Assembly (NCBI RefSeq): GCF_002531935.1
Contig: NZ_NWSV01000002.1
Location: 186,001 to 250,000, forward strand
Direction of reading: 5' to 3'
DNA from: Rhizobium chutanense
GTDB taxonomy: Bacteria > Pseudomonadota > Alphaproteobacteria > Rhizobiales > Rhizobiaceae
Length of the DNA: 64,000 nucleotides
Shown: positions 53,543 through 61,605 of the stretch, in pieces
How positions within the stretch are numbered: the first letter of the stretch is position 1
Layout of the letters: every line of letters starts with the position of its first letter
Notes under the pieces: model-generated
The model's database searches: none
What the model saw: the letters and a program-made list of their open reading frames with translations, nothing else
What the model was told of the DNA's origin: nothing
Made by a program: the position numbers and the translations under genes

Positions 53543-53938
53543 TTAAAGGGTTTTCAGCCAGACGCCGTCCGCGTCGATGGCGTCGATGGTGCCGATCTGA
53601 AGCAGCGCGCCGGCTGTCAGGGTGAAGGTGTCGTCGGCGCTGGCGTAGACAGCCGCACCGATGTTGGCGACGGTGGCGCCGGCAAGCGGAATGATGCGCA
53701 CATCCTTCTCGATCTTGACGTACTGGTCGCCGGTGGCCCCGGTGGTGTTGTCGATCCGCTCTTCGGCAAAACCGATGAGCTTGACGGCGCTGACGTGCCC
53801 GGCCGGGACCGCTTCCTTGTTGGCGGTGATACCAACGGCCGCGCCGCCATAGATCACGACGCCGGCAAGAACCGGGTAGCCATAGGCGCGGCCGAGGCCG
53901 GGTTTCTTCTTTGCGCGAATATCATTCGTCGCCGTCAT
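53543..53938 (-). CDS. Head decoration / gp33-like small capsid protein
   Basis: A 131-residue protein between the protease/scaffold and major head genes. A beta-rich core (VLAGVVIYGGAAVGITANKEAVPAGHVSAVKLIGFAEERIDNTTGATGDQYVKIEKDVRIIPLAGATVANIGAAVYASADDTFTL) has the repeated strand-turn pattern of DUF2190-like capsid cement proteins. The N terminus is basic (TATNDIRAKKKPGLGRAYGY). Probably stabilises the capsid shell. Confidence 0.78.
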   Translation of the reverse strand: MTATNDIRAKKKPGLGRAYGYPVLAGVVIYGGAAVGITANKEAVPAGHVSAVKLIGFAEERIDNTTGATGDQYVKIEKDVRIIPLAGATVANIGAAVYASADDTFTLTAGALLQIGTIDAIDADGVWLKTL

Positions 53939-53939
53939 G

Positions 53940-54509
53940 TCAGTTGCCCTTTCCGTGCAGGGCCTTGGCCGTGTCGGCGTAGGCCTTGGGGTCGATGCCC
54001 ATCATCGCCATGACGTTATTGTCTTCGGCGGTGAGCGCGCTGTCGTCGGCGCCGGGCTGTTTGCGATTGCCGAGGCCGCCGGCGTTCAGCGACGGCAGCA
54101 GCTTGATTTCGGCTTCGACCTCGGCCGGGTTCTTCATGTGCCGGGAGATCATGTGATCGCGCAGCGCCGGCACGATCTTGCCGGCCTGAATGGCGCCGTC
54201 GATCGCGGTCTCGGCCTTATCCTTGGCCGTCGTGGTCGCAATCGCCGTGAGCTGCTTCTGCATCGAGGCAAGCTGCGTTTTCAGATCGGCGTTTTCCGCC
54301 TCGGTGGCGGTAACCTTGCCGCGCGACTGGATCGCGGTAACAAGAGCGTCAGGCGCCGTGTCCGTGGCGAGGCCGGCGGCCTCGGCAACGCGGGACATCA
54401 GAGCGGCGGCGCCGGCCTGGGCGGTATGAGCTGCCGCGACAGCCGCCAGAATGGTGGCCTCATCGGCAGTCTCGGGAAGGCCGAGCGCCTTCCGCAACTG
54501 TTCAAGCAT
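53940..54509 (-). CDS. Capsid scaffold (gpZ-like), internal in-frame start
   Basis: A 189-residue product sharing the reading frame of the protease. ATG 54,509 (residue 157 of the protease) is preceded by AGAGGAGAATGCA, a strong ribosome site seven bases away. The encoded part MLEQLRKALGLPETADEATILAAVAAAHTAQAGAA and coiled coil (KVTATEAENADLKTQLASMQKQLTAIATTTAKDKAETAIDGAI) are scaffold-like. Mu produces gpZ in the same way from gene I. Confidence 0.7.
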   Translation of the reverse strand: MLEQLRKALGLPETADEATILAAVAAAHTAQAGAAALMSRVAEAAGLATDTAPDALVTAIQSRGKVTATEAENADLKTQLASMQKQLTAIATTTAKDKAETAIDGAIQAGKIVPALRDHMISRHMKNPAEVEAEIKLLPSLNAGGLGNRKQPGADDSALTAEDNNVMAMMGIDPKAYADTAKALHGKGN

Positions 54510-54977
54510 TGCATTCTCCTCTTGAGAGTGAAGTGATTTCAGATCGGCAAGATTGGGGTCGTTGGTCAGCGAGACGCGCAGCAGCTTCGCGACCTTGAAC
54601 GGCTTGGCGGCGCTGTGCAGGAAGACCGGCGAAAGGAAACCGTATTCCTTCGCGGCGACCATGCGCTCTCCCTCGGGCGTCCACTCGACGCGGCCATAGA
54701 GACCATCGTCACGCTTCTGCAGCTCAACAATCCAGCCACGCGCCGGCGCGGCGTGACCCTGCTTGGCAGCAAGATCGGTGGAATGGTTTTCGTCGACGGC
54801 GAGCTTGTGACCTTCCTGATTGAAGGTGGCGATCAGCGCATCCATGTCAGGCGCGGCATAGGGGCCGCGTCCGTCGACGCCTTTGAACTCGGCTGCCGGA
54901 AGCAGATGGAGCCATTCCGGCGCGGTGGCGTCGGCCTGGTTCAAGGCGCGGATGATTGAGTTGATCGCTTTTTCCAT
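53940..54977 (-). CDS. Head maturation protease gpI (Mu gp32-like) with scaffold C-terminus
   Basis: A 345-residue protein. ATG 54,977 is chosen; the frame extends to 55,013 into the hairpin repeat. The N-terminal protease domain (about residues 1-155) shows EWLHLLPAAEFKGVDGRGPY, the catalytic-type His in DENHSTDLA (about 65) and the Ser-containing GFLSPVF (about 116), matching phage I proteases. The C-terminal half is the scaffold, which also has its own start. The protease cleaves scaffold during head assembly. Confidence 0.9.
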   Translation of the reverse strand: MEKAINSIIRALNQADATAPEWLHLLPAAEFKGVDGRGPYAAPDMDALIATFNQEGHKLAVDENHSTDLAAKQGHAAPARGWIVELQKRDDGLYGRVEWTPEGERMVAAKEYGFLSPVFLHSAAKPFKVAKLLRVSLTNDPNLADLKSLHSQEENAMLEQLRKALGLPETADEATILAAVAAAHTAQAGAAALMSRVAEAAGLATDTAPDALVTAIQSRGKVTATEAENADLKTQLASMQKQLTAIATTTAKDKAETAIDGAIQAGKIVPALRDHMISRHMKNPAEVEAEIKLLPSLNAGGLGNRKQPGADDSALTAEDNNVMAMMGIDPKAYADTAKALHGKGN

Positions 54978-55010
54978 GGCACGGATATGCCATGGCGCCA
55001 AACGGCACAT

Positions 55011-55029
55011 CATGCCCGCCGAGGCGGGC
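55011..55029. repeat. CATGCCCGCC-NN-GGCGGGC hairpin, copy 2 of 3
   Basis: CATGCCCGCC, GA, GGCGGGC between the gpG stop and the protease start, 34 bases above that start. Same unit as at 42,289 and 63,684. Confidence 0.75.
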
Positions 55030-55060
55030 GGGTAGGAGTGTCAGAAAATCTGAGGGGGAG

Positions 55061-55573
55061 TTAAAGCCGGGACGAATAGCGGTCGACGAAATCGAAGACG
55101 ATCTCCGCGATCGACGTCTCGTCTTCGTCCGATATACCGAGGAAGGGACGCGCGGGCAAGGTCACGCTGTCGACCATGATCATGTTGCCTCCGATCCGGA
55201 AAAAAAGATGGCTTGCTGTCTTCGGCTTGATCTCGGCGCCGAACTGGTGAGCGGCGGCATAGATCGTGTTCGTCCCGACGCGAACTTCATCATTCGAAGC
55301 CTGGGAGTTGATGCTGTCGCGCAGCCGGCCGCTCTCGGTCAAGATTCGGGAATTGCGCTTGGTGGCGGCATATCCGGTGTTCAACGTCTGCCATGCCTGC
55401 CCCTCCGGATCGGCTTGCGTGACGAAGCGCATGTGCGTCGATCCTACAAGCTCGACGCCGATCGCGGCCATGACCGGCCGCGTATTGTCCATCAGATGCT
55501 CCAGGCGCTCGAAGGCGCGGCGCACCTGCTTGTCCATCACTTCAGTCGTGATCGAGAGAGCTGCGCCCGCCAT
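55061..55573 (-). CDS. Phage virion morphogenesis protein (Mu gpG/gp31-like)
   Basis: A 170-residue protein of the gpG/phage tail S family: ALSITTEVMDKQVRRAFERLEHLMDNTRPVMAAIGVELVGSTHMRFVTQADPEGQAWQTLNTGYAATKRNSRILTESGRLRDSINSQASNDEVRVGTNTIYAAAHQFGAEIKPKTASHLFFRIGGNMIMVDSVTLPARPFLGISDEDE. The RDSI, YAAAHQFG and PARPFLG motifs are all typical. It acts in head/tail completion. Confidence 0.9.
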   Translation of the reverse strand: MAGAALSITTEVMDKQVRRAFERLEHLMDNTRPVMAAIGVELVGSTHMRFVTQADPEGQAWQTLNTGYAATKRNSRILTESGRLRDSINSQASNDEVRVGTNTIYAAAHQFGAEIKPKTASHLFFRIGGNMIMVDSVTLPARPFLGISDEDETSIAEIVFDFVDRYSSRL

Positions 55574-55676
55574 GTTTGCCTTTCCGCCCGACCGGGCCTA
55601 TATTGTGGATGACGCGCCGAGCAGGAAGCGCACCCTTCAGGGTGAGTGGGATTGGCATTTCCGGCCCCCCGGCGCG

Positions 55677-56888
55677 TCAAAGATCCCCAAATCGCCGCTT
55701 GATCTCATTCGCATTCGCCCGCCTGAGCGAGACGAGATAGATTTCTTCGCGATCGGCCTTTTTCACAACCTTGACCGCCGCCTGGTAGAGTTGCCCGTCA
55801 TATTCGCCGACGAACGCCCAGCGGCCGTTCGCGTCCTTCACCAGCCGGCCGGCCGAAGCGAGCTGGCGCGGGATCACGCCATACGCCGCCGGCGTGGCGA
55901 TCGTGTGCTTGACGTGGCTGCGGATCGTGTCGGCCGAGAGGCGAATTTCAGTTCCTGCCTTGATCTCAAGCGTGGTGGCAACTTCCTTCGACGCGATACC
56001 GACCGGCGTCCAGGAACCATCGGGCCATTTGCCACGCAAAGCCGAGAAGACGAACGCGGCAACATTCGCCTCGTCTGCAGAGACCGCCTTCGGACCAGGT
56101 GCAGTCTGTTCTAACCAGGCGCGGCCGGGATTGTACGCAAAGGATGGATCGACGCCGAGCGGCTGATCGGTGCCGAGTTGGTCGAGATCCGGAGCGCGAT
56201 CGGGACCGGCCTTGCCGAGCCGACGAAGACCAGGACGCGAAACCGGCGTGACGAAGCAGCCGCAGCCAAAGCCGTTCGGCGGATAGGCCGTTTTCCAGAA
56301 CGGATCGTCTGCGGCAAGGCAGAGCCCGTTCCAGTTCTTGTGCTGCAGGCGCGGATGCACGGCGCCCGAATGGTGGTATTGCCAGTAAGGAAACGTGGCC
56401 AGGGTATCCGGCTCGCTCATCTGGGCATAGCGGCCGGCGGCATAGGCCGTGCGCAGATTGGTTTCGAAGATCGTCTTCGTTCGCCAGCCGCGCTCGCCCC
56501 TGTAGCTCCAGCCGTGCTTCTTTACGATCTGGTCGAAATCCTTGCGGAAGTCATCGAGCGTGGTGCCCTGTTCAAGCGCCTTGCCGATCGCTTGCTTGAA
56601 GTCGTCGACGATCGCCGTGGTGTTGGCGCCGGCGACCATGAACATCTTCGAATGCGCCGCATCCCAGACGTCGCGCCAGCTTTCGGTCGGGGTGCTGACC
56701 TTTTGCCGGAAAAAGGCTATTGCTTCGTCAAATGGCAGATCGATGGCCGAGAGCGTCGAAGCCATCCTGGCAATGACACTCCGCATCGTTTTCAAAGGGT
56801 TTTCAAAGCCCGTAGACGCGTTTCCAAGGTTTTTTCGGATGACGGCAGCGCCAAGGCCGTCCACGCGCGTCTGTGGGCCTCTAATCAT
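55677..56888 (-). CDS. Phage head morphogenesis protein MuF with C-terminal toxin-like domain
   Basis: A 403-residue minor head protein. The MuF core (about residues 40-230) has KTIFETNLRTAYAAGRYAQMSEPDTLATFPYWQYHHSGAVHPRLQHKNWNGLCLAADDPFWKTAYPPNGFGCGCFVTPVSRPGLRRLG, with the conserved Cys and His. From about residue 303 there is an extra domain (TEIRLSADTIRSHVKH, AAYGVIPRQLASAGRLV, LYQAAVKVVKKADREEIYLVSLRRANANEIKRRFG) that resembles the PBECR (phage Barnase-EndoU-ColicinE5/D-RelE-like nuclease) group fused to MuF in polymorphic toxins. It could be injected with the DNA. Confidence 0.85.
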   Translation of the reverse strand: MIRGPQTRVDGLGAAVIRKNLGNASTGFENPLKTMRSVIARMASTLSAIDLPFDEAIAFFRQKVSTPTESWRDVWDAAHSKMFMVAGANTTAIVDDFKQAIGKALEQGTTLDDFRKDFDQIVKKHGWSYRGERGWRTKTIFETNLRTAYAAGRYAQMSEPDTLATFPYWQYHHSGAVHPRLQHKNWNGLCLAADDPFWKTAYPPNGFGCGCFVTPVSRPGLRRLGKAGPDRAPDLDQLGTDQPLGVDPSFAYNPGRAWLEQTAPGPKAVSADEANVAAFVFSALRGKWPDGSWTPVGIASKEVATTLEIKAGTEIRLSADTIRSHVKHTIATPAAYGVIPRQLASAGRLVKDANGRWAFVGEYDGQLYQAAVKVVKKADREEIYLVSLRRANANEIKRRFGDL

Positions 56889-56890
56889 GA

Positions 56891-58489
56891 TTAGCCCTTT
56901 AGGTCGTCTAACAGGCTTGCTTGCCCGGCCAATTGGGCTAGTGCCATACCTCTTGCCATAGCCTCCGCCAATTCGTCTGGCGCCAGCTCAAGCCGCGACA
57001 GGCGCTCGGCCGCATCCCTCAAATCGGAAGCCTGCATAAGCGCCGCCTTCACCTCGTCAACCATACCGGCCATGGCGCCGGCCGCGTCACGCTCCAGCCG
57101 ATCAGCAAGCCGGTCGACCACGTCGTCACCCTCCGATTGAGCATGGGCCGACCGTTGGAAGAGATGTTTGAAACTGCTGTGAACGGGCTTTGCCGGCTGG
57201 TCTTTTGCAACCGCTGGCGTGGCCGGATCGCCACCAGGAGCAGGCTCGGGTTTGCGGCCGCCTATCAGCACGGCGCCCTTTTTTGGCGCAGGTATGCCCA
57301 TGCGGTCCTGAAGGAAGCTTTCGTCAGCCGTCAGCCCGTGTTTCGCCAGCTTATCGAAAGCCTCGGCGAAATCCTTGATCGGCAGTTCGTCCGGACGTCC
57401 GATCTTCACCTGCGGATAATGATCCTGCGGCCCGAAGTTGAAGGCGATGATATTTGGGATGAGCTGCAGGTTGACCGTGCCGCTGAGGCACATGGCATCC
57501 GATCGCTCAATGTCCTCCTGTACCAGCCGGTGCTCCTGGCTGACGGCATGTCCACCCGATATCGCGTCGGTTGTCGTCGTTTGCCCAAGAACCAGCTTTG
57601 AGATCTGGCGATCGAGCCAGTCTGCTCGCCGCTCATACATGTCGGTTGAACTCGCCTTCGAACCGACGTCGATGAACTCGATCAGCATGTCGCGCGGAAT
57701 GATCGCCGCGCAATCGCCGGCAATGCTGCTAACCGCGCGCCAGAGAACATCCTTCTGCGCCTCAGTAGCTCCGGGACCGTAGCGACCGACGCGGATCGGC
57801 TGGCCGTAGTTCTGGGCAAAGATTGCCCAATCCTTGATCGTGAAGCTTTTGAACATCCACGCCCAGCAGGCGACGCGGGCAATTCCGGAACGGATCGTCA
57901 GGCCAGATTTCGTCTTGTGGCGATGGACGATGAACTTATGCGGTGCGAGCGGGGCGCCGGCGACGCCCTCACGAAGCAAGACGGTCTCGCCATCTGCCTG
58001 GTCGAATGTGAACCAGCGCTGGGTTCGCCACGTCAGATCACGAGGCAGCATGCTCCCGAGCCGATACTGCCAATCGATCTCGGTAATGGACAAGCCCTTG
58101 CCCACGGCGTCGAGCATATCGAAAAGCGAACTCTGCAAAACGCCGTCGTCGATCCAGGACTGAACCAGGGCGGCATGCTTCTTGTGCTCGGCGGAATCTG
58201 ATGCGGCCTTGACGGTGATCGGTAGCTGCGAGACCGATCGCTTCCGGGTGGCGAGCACGGCCGCGTAATGCAGGTCGCGCTCTTCGATGTCCTCGGCCAG
58301 CTCAAAATAGGCCTCAGGTTCACCGTTGGCGGCCGAGCGAAGAATACTGGCGAGCCGCTGCGGCGTCATCCCGTCTGCGGGATGGCCGGAGAATGGATTG
58401 CGCATGCTGCCGACGCGCGCGTCGGCCACTTGGTCCATCAGCTCTTTCCCGAGGACGATCCGGCCCAGCCAGTCCCGAAACGATGCCAT
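56891..58489 (-). CDS. Portal protein (Mu gp29-like, DUF935)
   Basis: A 532-residue portal protein of the DUF935 family: FRDWLGRIVLGKELMDQVADARVGSMRNPFSGHPADGMTPQRLASILRSAANGEPEAYFELAEDIEERDLHYAAVLATRKRSVSQLPITVKAAS, then SLFDMLDAVGKGLSITEIDWQYR and AIFAQNYGQPIRVGRYGPGATEAQKDVLWRAVSSIAGDCAAIIPRDMLIEFID. A C-terminal charged helical extension follows residue 400. It forms the ring through which DNA enters the head. Overlaps the terminase stop by one base. Confidence 0.93.
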   Translation of the reverse strand: MASFRDWLGRIVLGKELMDQVADARVGSMRNPFSGHPADGMTPQRLASILRSAANGEPEAYFELAEDIEERDLHYAAVLATRKRSVSQLPITVKAASDSAEHKKHAALVQSWIDDGVLQSSLFDMLDAVGKGLSITEIDWQYRLGSMLPRDLTWRTQRWFTFDQADGETVLLREGVAGAPLAPHKFIVHRHKTKSGLTIRSGIARVACWAWMFKSFTIKDWAIFAQNYGQPIRVGRYGPGATEAQKDVLWRAVSSIAGDCAAIIPRDMLIEFIDVGSKASSTDMYERRADWLDRQISKLVLGQTTTTDAISGGHAVSQEHRLVQEDIERSDAMCLSGTVNLQLIPNIIAFNFGPQDHYPQVKIGRPDELPIKDFAEAFDKLAKHGLTADESFLQDRMGIPAPKKGAVLIGGRKPEPAPGGDPATPAVAKDQPAKPVHSSFKHLFQRSAHAQSEGDDVVDRLADRLERDAAGAMAGMVDEVKAALMQASDLRDAAERLSRLELAPDELAEAMARGMALAQLAGQASLLDDLKG

Positions 58490-60138
58490 TACAGTGATCC
58501 CCTCAAATGAACGTTGACGCTTCTGCGACGATCGTCATCAAGCGGCGGGCCGCCGTTGTGACCGACCTGAGAGGCGGCTGTTTTCCGGTTGGTCTCATAC
58601 TCGTACGAGATCGACTCCTGCCGGCTTGCGAAGAACGCCAGCGCGCCCGCCGGCGCCGTGTCGCCGTGGCGCTCGTATCCGTCCGCGCCCTTGCTCGTGT
58701 GATTGTCCGGAACCTTGATGATGCCGTTGACATAGGCGAGCGCCTGGTGGTCGGCGAGCACATCAGCATCGCGCGGAAGCAGGATCGTCTTGTCCGAGAA
58801 GGCCTCGATATAAGGAAGCATGTTCGTGCTGTACCAGGATTGGTTCAGCTTCACCTCGACGATGGTGTCGCCGTATCGCTGCCGGGCCTTTTCGGCGAGG
58901 TATTCACCGTTGCCGGTCGCGTCCAAGGCGCCGCCCATCAATCGCGGCAACGCGTCGACGACATAGAAGAGAATGTCGCGCTGCTGGTCATACGGGATGT
59001 TCTTCAGCTCCAGGACGAAGGGGGCACGCCGAACCAGGTCCTGCCCGATCTCGATCGGAATGATGGCAGTCTTGTCGCCGCTGCGGGCGAAGTCCTCGCC
59101 GAACGCATGTTCCCGATCGGGATTGAGGCGACTTAAAAGCGGCTTCAATTGCGTCTTGCAGAACGCGTCGGCCTGGCGTGCTCGCTCTTCGTCCGAAAGG
59201 TTTTTGAAGTCGTCATTGCGATCCCAGCGGATGACGGGGATATCTGCCGACATGCAGCTCTCAATGAGAACACGCGTCAGTGCCGCCCCTTCGCCCTCGG
59301 CCGGGATGGCGTCCAGCTCCTGTTTCATCTTGGCGGTGCGCGAACCATAGGCACCGCGGATCTGCTTTTCCCAAGCGTCCTGCTTCTCCTGGGTCCACTC
59401 CTCGCCCTTCTGCTCGCAGACCTTGCGAAACAGCCCGTTGTCGATTGCGGCCTGAAACGGAATGTAGTGATAGCTGAAGGGAATTTTCTTGGCCTGCGCA
59501 TCCAGGCAGAGCTGGTTGAACGCATTGAGAAAACCGTTGTGCGAGGAGATGACGCGGATCTTGCCGCCCCAGATCAGCAGCGCGTTAACGGCATCGAGCA
59601 CTTCGTGGACGTTCTTGTGGAATGCCGCCTCGTCAATGACGACGGTGCCCTGCAGACCGCGAATGTTCTCCGGTCGGGACGACAGAGCCTCGACGCGGAA
59701 GCCCGAGGCAAAGGAAATCCGATAGCCCGAGATGAAGGCGGTTGTGCCGTCTGCGCGCTCGTCAACGAAGATACTGTCCTCGATCGCGGCAACTTCCTTG
59801 GCGACGGTATAGGCGAAGTGTTTCACATAGCCGATGAATTCGCGGCCCTTGTCCTTCGTGTCGCCGATATAGAACACGTTCTGCCCGCCGGCCGATCGGG
59901 CGGCCGAGGCGATCAGCGTATCGTCCAGCGCCTCGGCAAAGGTGATCCCGGTACGGCGGCCCTTGGCGCAGACCTTCAGGTCACTATCGTCCTCAAGCCA
60001 CTCGGCCTGGTGGCGCATCAAGACGCCATCGGCGAGCGGATCGAGATCCTCGGGAATGTTGGCGCCGCGCAGCAGCTCCTCCGGCAACTTCGCCGGATCA
60101 CGCGTCAGGACAACGTCTTCCGAGACGGCCTCGGTCAT
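58489..60138 (-). CDS. Terminase large subunit (Mu gp28-like)
   Basis: A 549-residue packaging ATPase-nuclease. Walker A-type CAKGRRTGIT lies at about residues 57-66, Walker B VVIDEAAF with D169/E170, and the coupling motif ISSHNG near 200. The C-terminal nuclease domain starts with FGEDFARSGDKTAIIPIEIG (acidic residue in GEDFARSGD) and contains DALPRLMGGALDATGNGEYLAEKARQRYGDTIVEVKLN. Headful packaging of Mu-type genomes is expected. Overlaps the small membrane-protein gene by four bases. Confidence 0.94.
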   Translation of the reverse strand: MTEAVSEDVVLTRDPAKLPEELLRGANIPEDLDPLADGVLMRHQAEWLEDDSDLKVCAKGRRTGITFAEALDDTLIASAARSAGGQNVFYIGDTKDKGREFIGYVKHFAYTVAKEVAAIEDSIFVDERADGTTAFISGYRISFASGFRVEALSSRPENIRGLQGTVVIDEAAFHKNVHEVLDAVNALLIWGGKIRVISSHNGFLNAFNQLCLDAQAKKIPFSYHYIPFQAAIDNGLFRKVCEQKGEEWTQEKQDAWEKQIRGAYGSRTAKMKQELDAIPAEGEGAALTRVLIESCMSADIPVIRWDRNDDFKNLSDEERARQADAFCKTQLKPLLSRLNPDREHAFGEDFARSGDKTAIIPIEIGQDLVRRAPFVLELKNIPYDQQRDILFYVVDALPRLMGGALDATGNGEYLAEKARQRYGDTIVEVKLNQSWYSTNMLPYIEAFSDKTILLPRDADVLADHQALAYVNGIIKVPDNHTSKGADGYERHGDTAPAGALAFFASRQESISYEYETNRKTAASQVGHNGGPPLDDDRRRSVNVHLRGSL

Positions 60139-60377
60139 TTCGTCCTCTTCATCAGCATGAAGGTGACGGCGACGGACCAGATCGCAGCGCCTCCGATCAG
60201 GAAGCAGGCGAACACCAGCAGCGGCGAGACGAACAGCGCTGCGGCCAGGCCAGTGACTAGAAGCAGCAAGAGGATGGCCAGAACATTGGACAGGACCGCG
60301 AAAGCAACGAACAGCGCCATCGCGATCGCGATGCCCTTGGCGATTTTCAGGGCTGATGAAGGAACGAAGATCTGCAC
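60135..60377 (-). CDS. Small phage membrane protein
   Basis: An 80-residue protein with two long hydrophobic segments (AIAMALFVAFAVLSNVLAILLLLLVTGLAAALFV and LLVFACFLIGGAAIWSVAVTFML) and basic ends (KIAK..., MKRTK). No family is recognised. It overlaps the terminase start, an unusual position between gp27 and gp28. It could be an accessory lysis or superinfection-exclusion protein; nothing in the sequence decides this. Confidence 0.65.
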   Translation of the reverse strand: MQIFVPSSALKIAKGIAIAMALFVAFAVLSNVLAILLLLLVTGLAAALFVSPLLVFACFLIGGAAIWSVAVTFMLMKRTK

Positions 60378-60385
60378 GTCGTCAC

Positions 60386-60511
60386 CTACACGATCTGCAC
60401 GTGGGCGATGACGAACCAGATAGCGAAGCCAAGGCCGCCCAGGACGGCAAGCACCCCGCAGATCATGCCGAAGATGACGAAATAATAGAGCGCCGTGAGA
60501 TCAGGAATCAT
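60386..60511 (-). CDS. Tiny single-helix phage membrane protein
   Basis: A 41-residue protein (MIPDLTALYYFVIFGMICGVLAVL...VIAHVQIV) with one transmembrane helix. AAGGAG is six bases before ATG 60,511, and the gene overlaps the end of the zinc-ribbon gene and stops nine bases before the next membrane-protein gene. Too short for most gene finders. Role unknown. Confidence 0.6.
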   Translation of the reverse strand: MIPDLTALYYFVIFGMICGVLAVLGGLGFAIWFVIAHVQIV

Positions 60512-60683
60512 TGCTGTCTCCTTTGCGTTCACCGGGAGCATTCACACCCGAGCCGCGGCAAAGATCGCACCCTGCCTTGGTGTCGTAGACGATGCTGGAA
60601 ACGGTCCCGTTCGGCCGATAGGTCACCCGCTTGACCTTCTGGCCGATGCCTTTGCAATGCGGGCAGATCGTGGCCTCGCTCAT
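60501..60683 (-). CDS. Small zinc-ribbon phage protein (two CXXC pairs)
   Basis: A 60-residue protein with CPHCKGIGQKVKR near the N terminus and CDLCRGSGVNAP near the middle, two CXXCXGXG-like knuckles as in DnaJ-type zinc domains, which could bind one zinc ion. The start overlaps the gp27 stop by four bases. Function is unknown. Confidence 0.7.
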   Translation of the reverse strand: MSEATICPHCKGIGQKVKRVTYRPNGTVSSIVYDTKAGCDLCRGSGVNAPGERKGDSNDS

Positions 60684-61285
60684 GCGGCATCCTTTTTCTT
60701 CGGTTTGACGCCGAGGAAATCACGGCGCAACTGCGCGATTGTCTCGGCCGACATGCCCTTTTCCTTCGACACCTTCTCGATCGCCTTCTCGGCCTGGGCC
60801 TTGAACTTGGCTTCGATCTTGTCGCGGCGGGCCGTCGATACCGACTGCGCATGCGTCGCCGATCGGAGCGCGTCGGCGAGCTGCTTGGCATCCTTCGAAT
60901 CGATCTTGCCGCGCCCTGTCCGCAGAAGCGTAAAGATCAGCGCCTTGATCGCCTCGGCCGCGACCAGCGTGAGATCGTCGCTTTCCTCGGGATCGAAGGT
61001 GTCGGAGATCGCCGCTGCCATCTCGCGCGTCTCATTGAGGTCACGCGTCATGGCGTCGAGGTTGATCGAATAGCGATTGAAGGCCGAGAAGCTCGGGATC
61101 TTGAACTCCAGCTCGCCACGGCTTTCACGCTGCAGCTCTTCGAGCTTGTCGGAAAACTCCTGGTAGATTTCGAGCTGGGTACGGCTGCTGTCCTGCAGCT
61201 CGGCCGCCGCCCACATGACGATCTGGTTAGCCTCCTGCGGCAGGAGCTGGATCGACGATAACCGGCCGCGACCTTTTCTCGCCAT
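60680..61285 (-). CDS. Terminase small subunit (Mu gp27-like, DUF3486)
   Basis: A 201-residue protein with the DUF3486 pattern ARKGRGRLSSIQLLPQEANQIVMWAAAELQDSSRTQLEIYQEFSDKLEELQRESRGELEFKIPSFSAFNRYSINLDAMTRDLNETREMAAAISDTF, including the SRGEL..PSFSAFNRY block typical of Mu gp27. The C-terminal third is basic and helical (KFKAQAEKAIEKVSKEKGMSAETIAQLRRDFLGVKPKKKDAA). Recognises packaging start with gp28. Confidence 0.9.
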   Translation of the reverse strand: MARKGRGRLSSIQLLPQEANQIVMWAAAELQDSSRTQLEIYQEFSDKLEELQRESRGELEFKIPSFSAFNRYSINLDAMTRDLNETREMAAAISDTFDPEESDDLTLVAAEAIKALIFTLLRTGRGKIDSKDAKQLADALRSATHAQSVSTARRDKIEAKFKAQAEKAIEKVSKEKGMSAETIAQLRRDFLGVKPKKKDAA

Positions 61286-61287
61286 GG

Positions 61288-61605
61288 TCAGGCTCCTGGC
61301 CTGGACGGCCGCTTCACGCCCTCAATGGCGACATGCCGATCGACGTGCCGCTTGCCGAGCGCCGTGAGGGTGATGATCTTCACCGAACCGGCCGGCAGGA
61401 CCGTCACGGCGCCCATGTTGCGGAGATACTCGACCTCGCCGTGGATCCACGGCCGCTCCTGGTGAATGGCGAAGCGGGCAAGCACCGGCTCCAGCATCGA
61501 GCTGCTCAAGCTTTCGTTGGTTTGCTCGGCAAGCGCCTTCAGGATAATGAGGCGCGCTTCCTCGCGCATGATCTTGTCGAAGTCGACGCCGATATCGTCT
61601 GTCAC
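61288..61605 (-). CDS. Mu gp26-like winged-helix protein
   Basis: A 105-residue protein: REEARLIILKALAEQTNESLSSSMLEPVLARFAIHQERPWIHGEVEYLRNMGAVTVLPAGSVKIITLTALGKRHVDRHVAIEGVKRPSR. The ARLIILKAL...SLSS...L..FgI...R.wV..el..L...GAV pattern matches Mu gp26-like proteins, a winged helix of unknown role upstream of gp27. It overlaps the DUF2730 gene by four bases. Confidence 0.82.
   Translation of the reverse strand: MTDDIGVDFDKIMREEARLIILKALAEQTNESLSSSMLEPVLARFAIHQERPWIHGEVEYLRNMGAVTVLPAGSVKIITLTALGKRHVDRHVAIEGVKRPSRPGA

Noticed and set aside
54990..55013. Start of the phage protease at 55,013 instead of 54,977
   Set aside because: The upstream 12 codons overlap the tail of the hairpin repeat and lack similarity to phage I proteases; family-like sequence begins at 54,977.
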